Shown here: positions 18,893-20,050 of the stretch, in pieces
How the letters are laid out: each line of letters opens with the position of its first letter
Numbering within the stretch: position 1 is the stretch's first letter
From: DASZUC01 sp035547775
Lineage (GTDB): Bacteria > Patescibacteriota > Saccharimonadia > Saccharimonadales > UBA4665
Assembly: GCA_035547775.1 (NCBI GenBank)
Contig: DASZUC010000046.1
Location: 1-20,050 of the forward strand
Direction: 5' to 3'
Length of the DNA: 20,050 nt
The notes under the pieces: model-generated
Databases searched by the model: none
Told to the model about the DNA's origin: nothing
Seen by the model: the letters and a program-made list of their open reading frames with translations, nothing else
Made by a program: the position numbers and the translations under genes

Positions 18893-19729
18893 ATGGACGA
18901 GAAGGGGTTGGGGCAGCGGTTACAGGCGGCGCGACAAGCGGCCGGTTTAACGCAGCAACAACTTTGCCAACAGGCTAATTTAAGCTTCTCAACACTTACA
19001 AAAATCGAGCGCGGGGCTATCAAAGCACCCTCGATTTTCACTGTCCAATCTATTGCAGTAGCCCTTGGCCAGAGTCTGGACGAGCTCGTAGGAGCGGCTC
19101 CCAGTTCTGGTAAGCAGTTTCAGAAGACCAAAAGCGGCGTGAGTTTCGTGTATTTCGATGTTAACGGCTGCTTGGTGCACTTTTATCAGCGGGCTTTTGC
19201 CGAGCTGGCCAAAGCCACTGGGGCCTCTCCAGATATGGTTGAATCAGCCTTTTGGCACTACAACGATGAAGTTTGTCGGGGTGAAATCAGCATTGAGGAG
19301 TTTAACCGTCACTTGGCTGAACGATTAGGGGTGGAATCAGTCGACTGGCTGCAAGATTATCTGGAAACCGTCGAGCCCATCGCCGAAATGCAAGAAGTAT
19401 TACGCTGGGCCGCCGAACGCTATCAGATTGGTCTACTGACCAACATTATGCCCGGACAACTGGCTGCTATGCGCCAATCCGGCGCCCTTCCCGATCTAGC
19501 ATATGACGCTGTGGTGGACTCTTCGGTGGTACATGCTATCAAACCAGAGCCCCACATTTATGAGGTGGCCCAACAGTATACCGGTGTCGCGGCCTCTGAA
19601 ATTCTCTTGGTTGACGACTCACGAGTTAATCTAATGGCCGCCGAAAAGCTCGGTTGGCATGTGCTGTGGTTTGATGACTCTCGCATTGAAGAATCCGTGC
19701 AGCGCGTCCGCGAAGCGCTGTCTGCCTAA
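18893..19729 (+). CDS. XRE-type HTH fused to HAD-like hydrolase
   Basis: 278 residues from ATG 18893. Residues about 5-62 are a Cro/CI-type HTH (LGQRLQAARQAAGLTQQQLCQQANLSFSTLTKIERG ... TVQSIAVALGQSLDELV). After a short linker the HAD domain starts: motif I YFDVNGCL (Asp89, with the second Asp replaced by Asn91), a helical cap, motif II LLTNIMPG, motif III Lys in AIKPEPHIY and motif IV ILLVDDSRVN. The layout is HAD subfamily IA. Loss of the second Asp normally abolishes or weakens phosphatase turnover, so the domain may serve as a ligand or phosphate sensor for the HTH. Its stop overlaps the convergent valS stop by 2 bases. Confidence 0.88.
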   Translation: MDEKGLGQRLQAARQAAGLTQQQLCQQANLSFSTLTKIERGAIKAPSIFTVQSIAVALGQSLDELVGAAPSSGKQFQKTKSGVSFVYFDVNGCLVHFYQRAFAELAKATGASPDMVESAFWHYNDEVCRGEISIEEFNRHLAERLGVESVDWLQDYLETVEPIAEMQEVLRWAAERYQIGLLTNIMPGQLAAMRQSGALPDLAYDAVVDSSVVHAIKPEPHIYEVAQQYTGVAASEILLVDDSRVNLMAAEKLGWHVLWFDDSRIEESVQRVREALSA

Positions 19730-20050
19730 ACGTCGAAACGCTTGATTTCTTGCTGGATGCTTTCCAGAACTGATTGGGCTTCGGCAAGCTGAGCTTTGGT
19801 CTGATTAACGATGGCTGCTGGGGCGTTTTGGATGTAGCTTTTATTGGCTAAACGCCCTTCTAACTGCTTGATAACGTCGGCTTGTTGGTCACGCTTCCCT
19901 GTTAATTCGCTCAAATAAGTCTTGGCAGTGGCGCTGTCGATATCCAGCCAGCAGCGATAGGAAGTGCTCGTCAAGAATAAGCCAGTGCCATCTTGCACTT
20001 CTGCCACCTTTTTTAGACCAGCTAAGCGCTCAATCATCATGGCGTTGGTG
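19726..20050 (-). CDS. valS: Valyl-tRNA synthetase, C-terminal end (partial)
   Basis: 108 codons at the 3' end; the frame stays open to the right edge. CWLDIDSATAKTYLSELTGKRD is followed by a coiled-coil arm (ADVIKQLEGRLANKSYIQNA, PAAIVNQTKAQLAEAQSVLE, SIQQEIKRF). This is the typical ValRS C-terminal coiled coil, with the conserved LxGRLxNxxYIxxAP motif, which contacts the elbow of tRNA-Val. ValRS charges tRNA-Val and edits Thr in its main body, which lies outside the window. Confidence 0.92.
   Translation of the reverse strand, partial: TNAMMIERLAGLKKVAEVQDGTGLFLTSTSYRCWLDIDSATAKTYLSELTGKRDQQADVIKQLEGRLANKSYIQNAPAAIVNQTKAQLAEAQSVLESIQQEIKRFDV

Overview
The window looks like chromosome of a Candidate Phyla Radiation bacterium, most likely Candidatus Saccharibacteria (TM7). 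Several features point there: a row of six small type IV secretion pilin-like genes with the recurring core (F/Y)RYITSGGD; small single-copy housekeeping genes (comF, hsp20, HIT protein, valS); compact spacing; and TGA used as an ordinary stop, which argues against SR1/Gracilibacteria. Taxonomy is inferred from these traits, not from a search.

Layout. 1-747 (-) is the start of a secreted Cys-rich protein running off the left edge, divergent from the pilin array at 870-3569 (+), which ends in a strong terminator shared with hsp20 (3639-4127, -). comF (4294-4956, +) is followed by tRNA-Ser(TGA) and tRNA-Ser(GCT), each trailed by a related, unidentified structured RNA. Then come a two-helix membrane protein, a 42-residue basic protein (-), a YihY-family membrane protein, tRNA-Arg(GCG) (-), a DUF1905/YdeI protein, tRNA-Ser(CGA), a proline-rich membrane protein and a pyridoxamine-phosphate-oxidase-like protein. 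On the minus strand lie a Thr/Pro-tailed membrane protein and a large secreted SGNH hydrolase with calcium-binding type repeats. After the island described below come a HIT protein, a 59-residue membrane protein, an HTH-HAD fusion and the 3' end of valS.

The striking part is 13430-18198, an island on the minus strand with visibly more GC-rich codon use than its flanks. It has two transcription units. The first is promoter, structured leader, SPFH/band-7 membrane protein, 3' element B. The second is promoter, structured leader, then four genes: a membrane-anchored coiled-coil protein with a probable E2-like C-terminal domain, a JAMM/JAB peptidase, a ThiF/E1-like enzyme and an 84-residue ubiquitin-like (ThiS/MoaD-like) protein, ending in 3' element A. 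The gene set matches the logic of a bacterial ubiquitin-like conjugation system.

Both 3' elements end in an intact type III hammerhead ribozyme, with full CUGAUGA and GAAA cores, three stems and a CUC cleavage triplet. The two copies differ by compensatory changes in every helix. Upstream of the ribozyme both share a pseudoknot, a GGAAAUUCC hairpin and a long branched stem. The elements start 16-19 nt after the stop codon, with cleavage about 150 nt after it. I infer that ribozyme cleavage, not an intrinsic terminator, defines the mRNA 3' ends of this cassette.

A second general feature is host gene expression: eight genes outside the island have a -10 box ending 6-7 nt before the ATG, which predicts leaderless mRNAs. 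Downstream genes inside operons and all island genes instead use Shine-Dalgarno sites.
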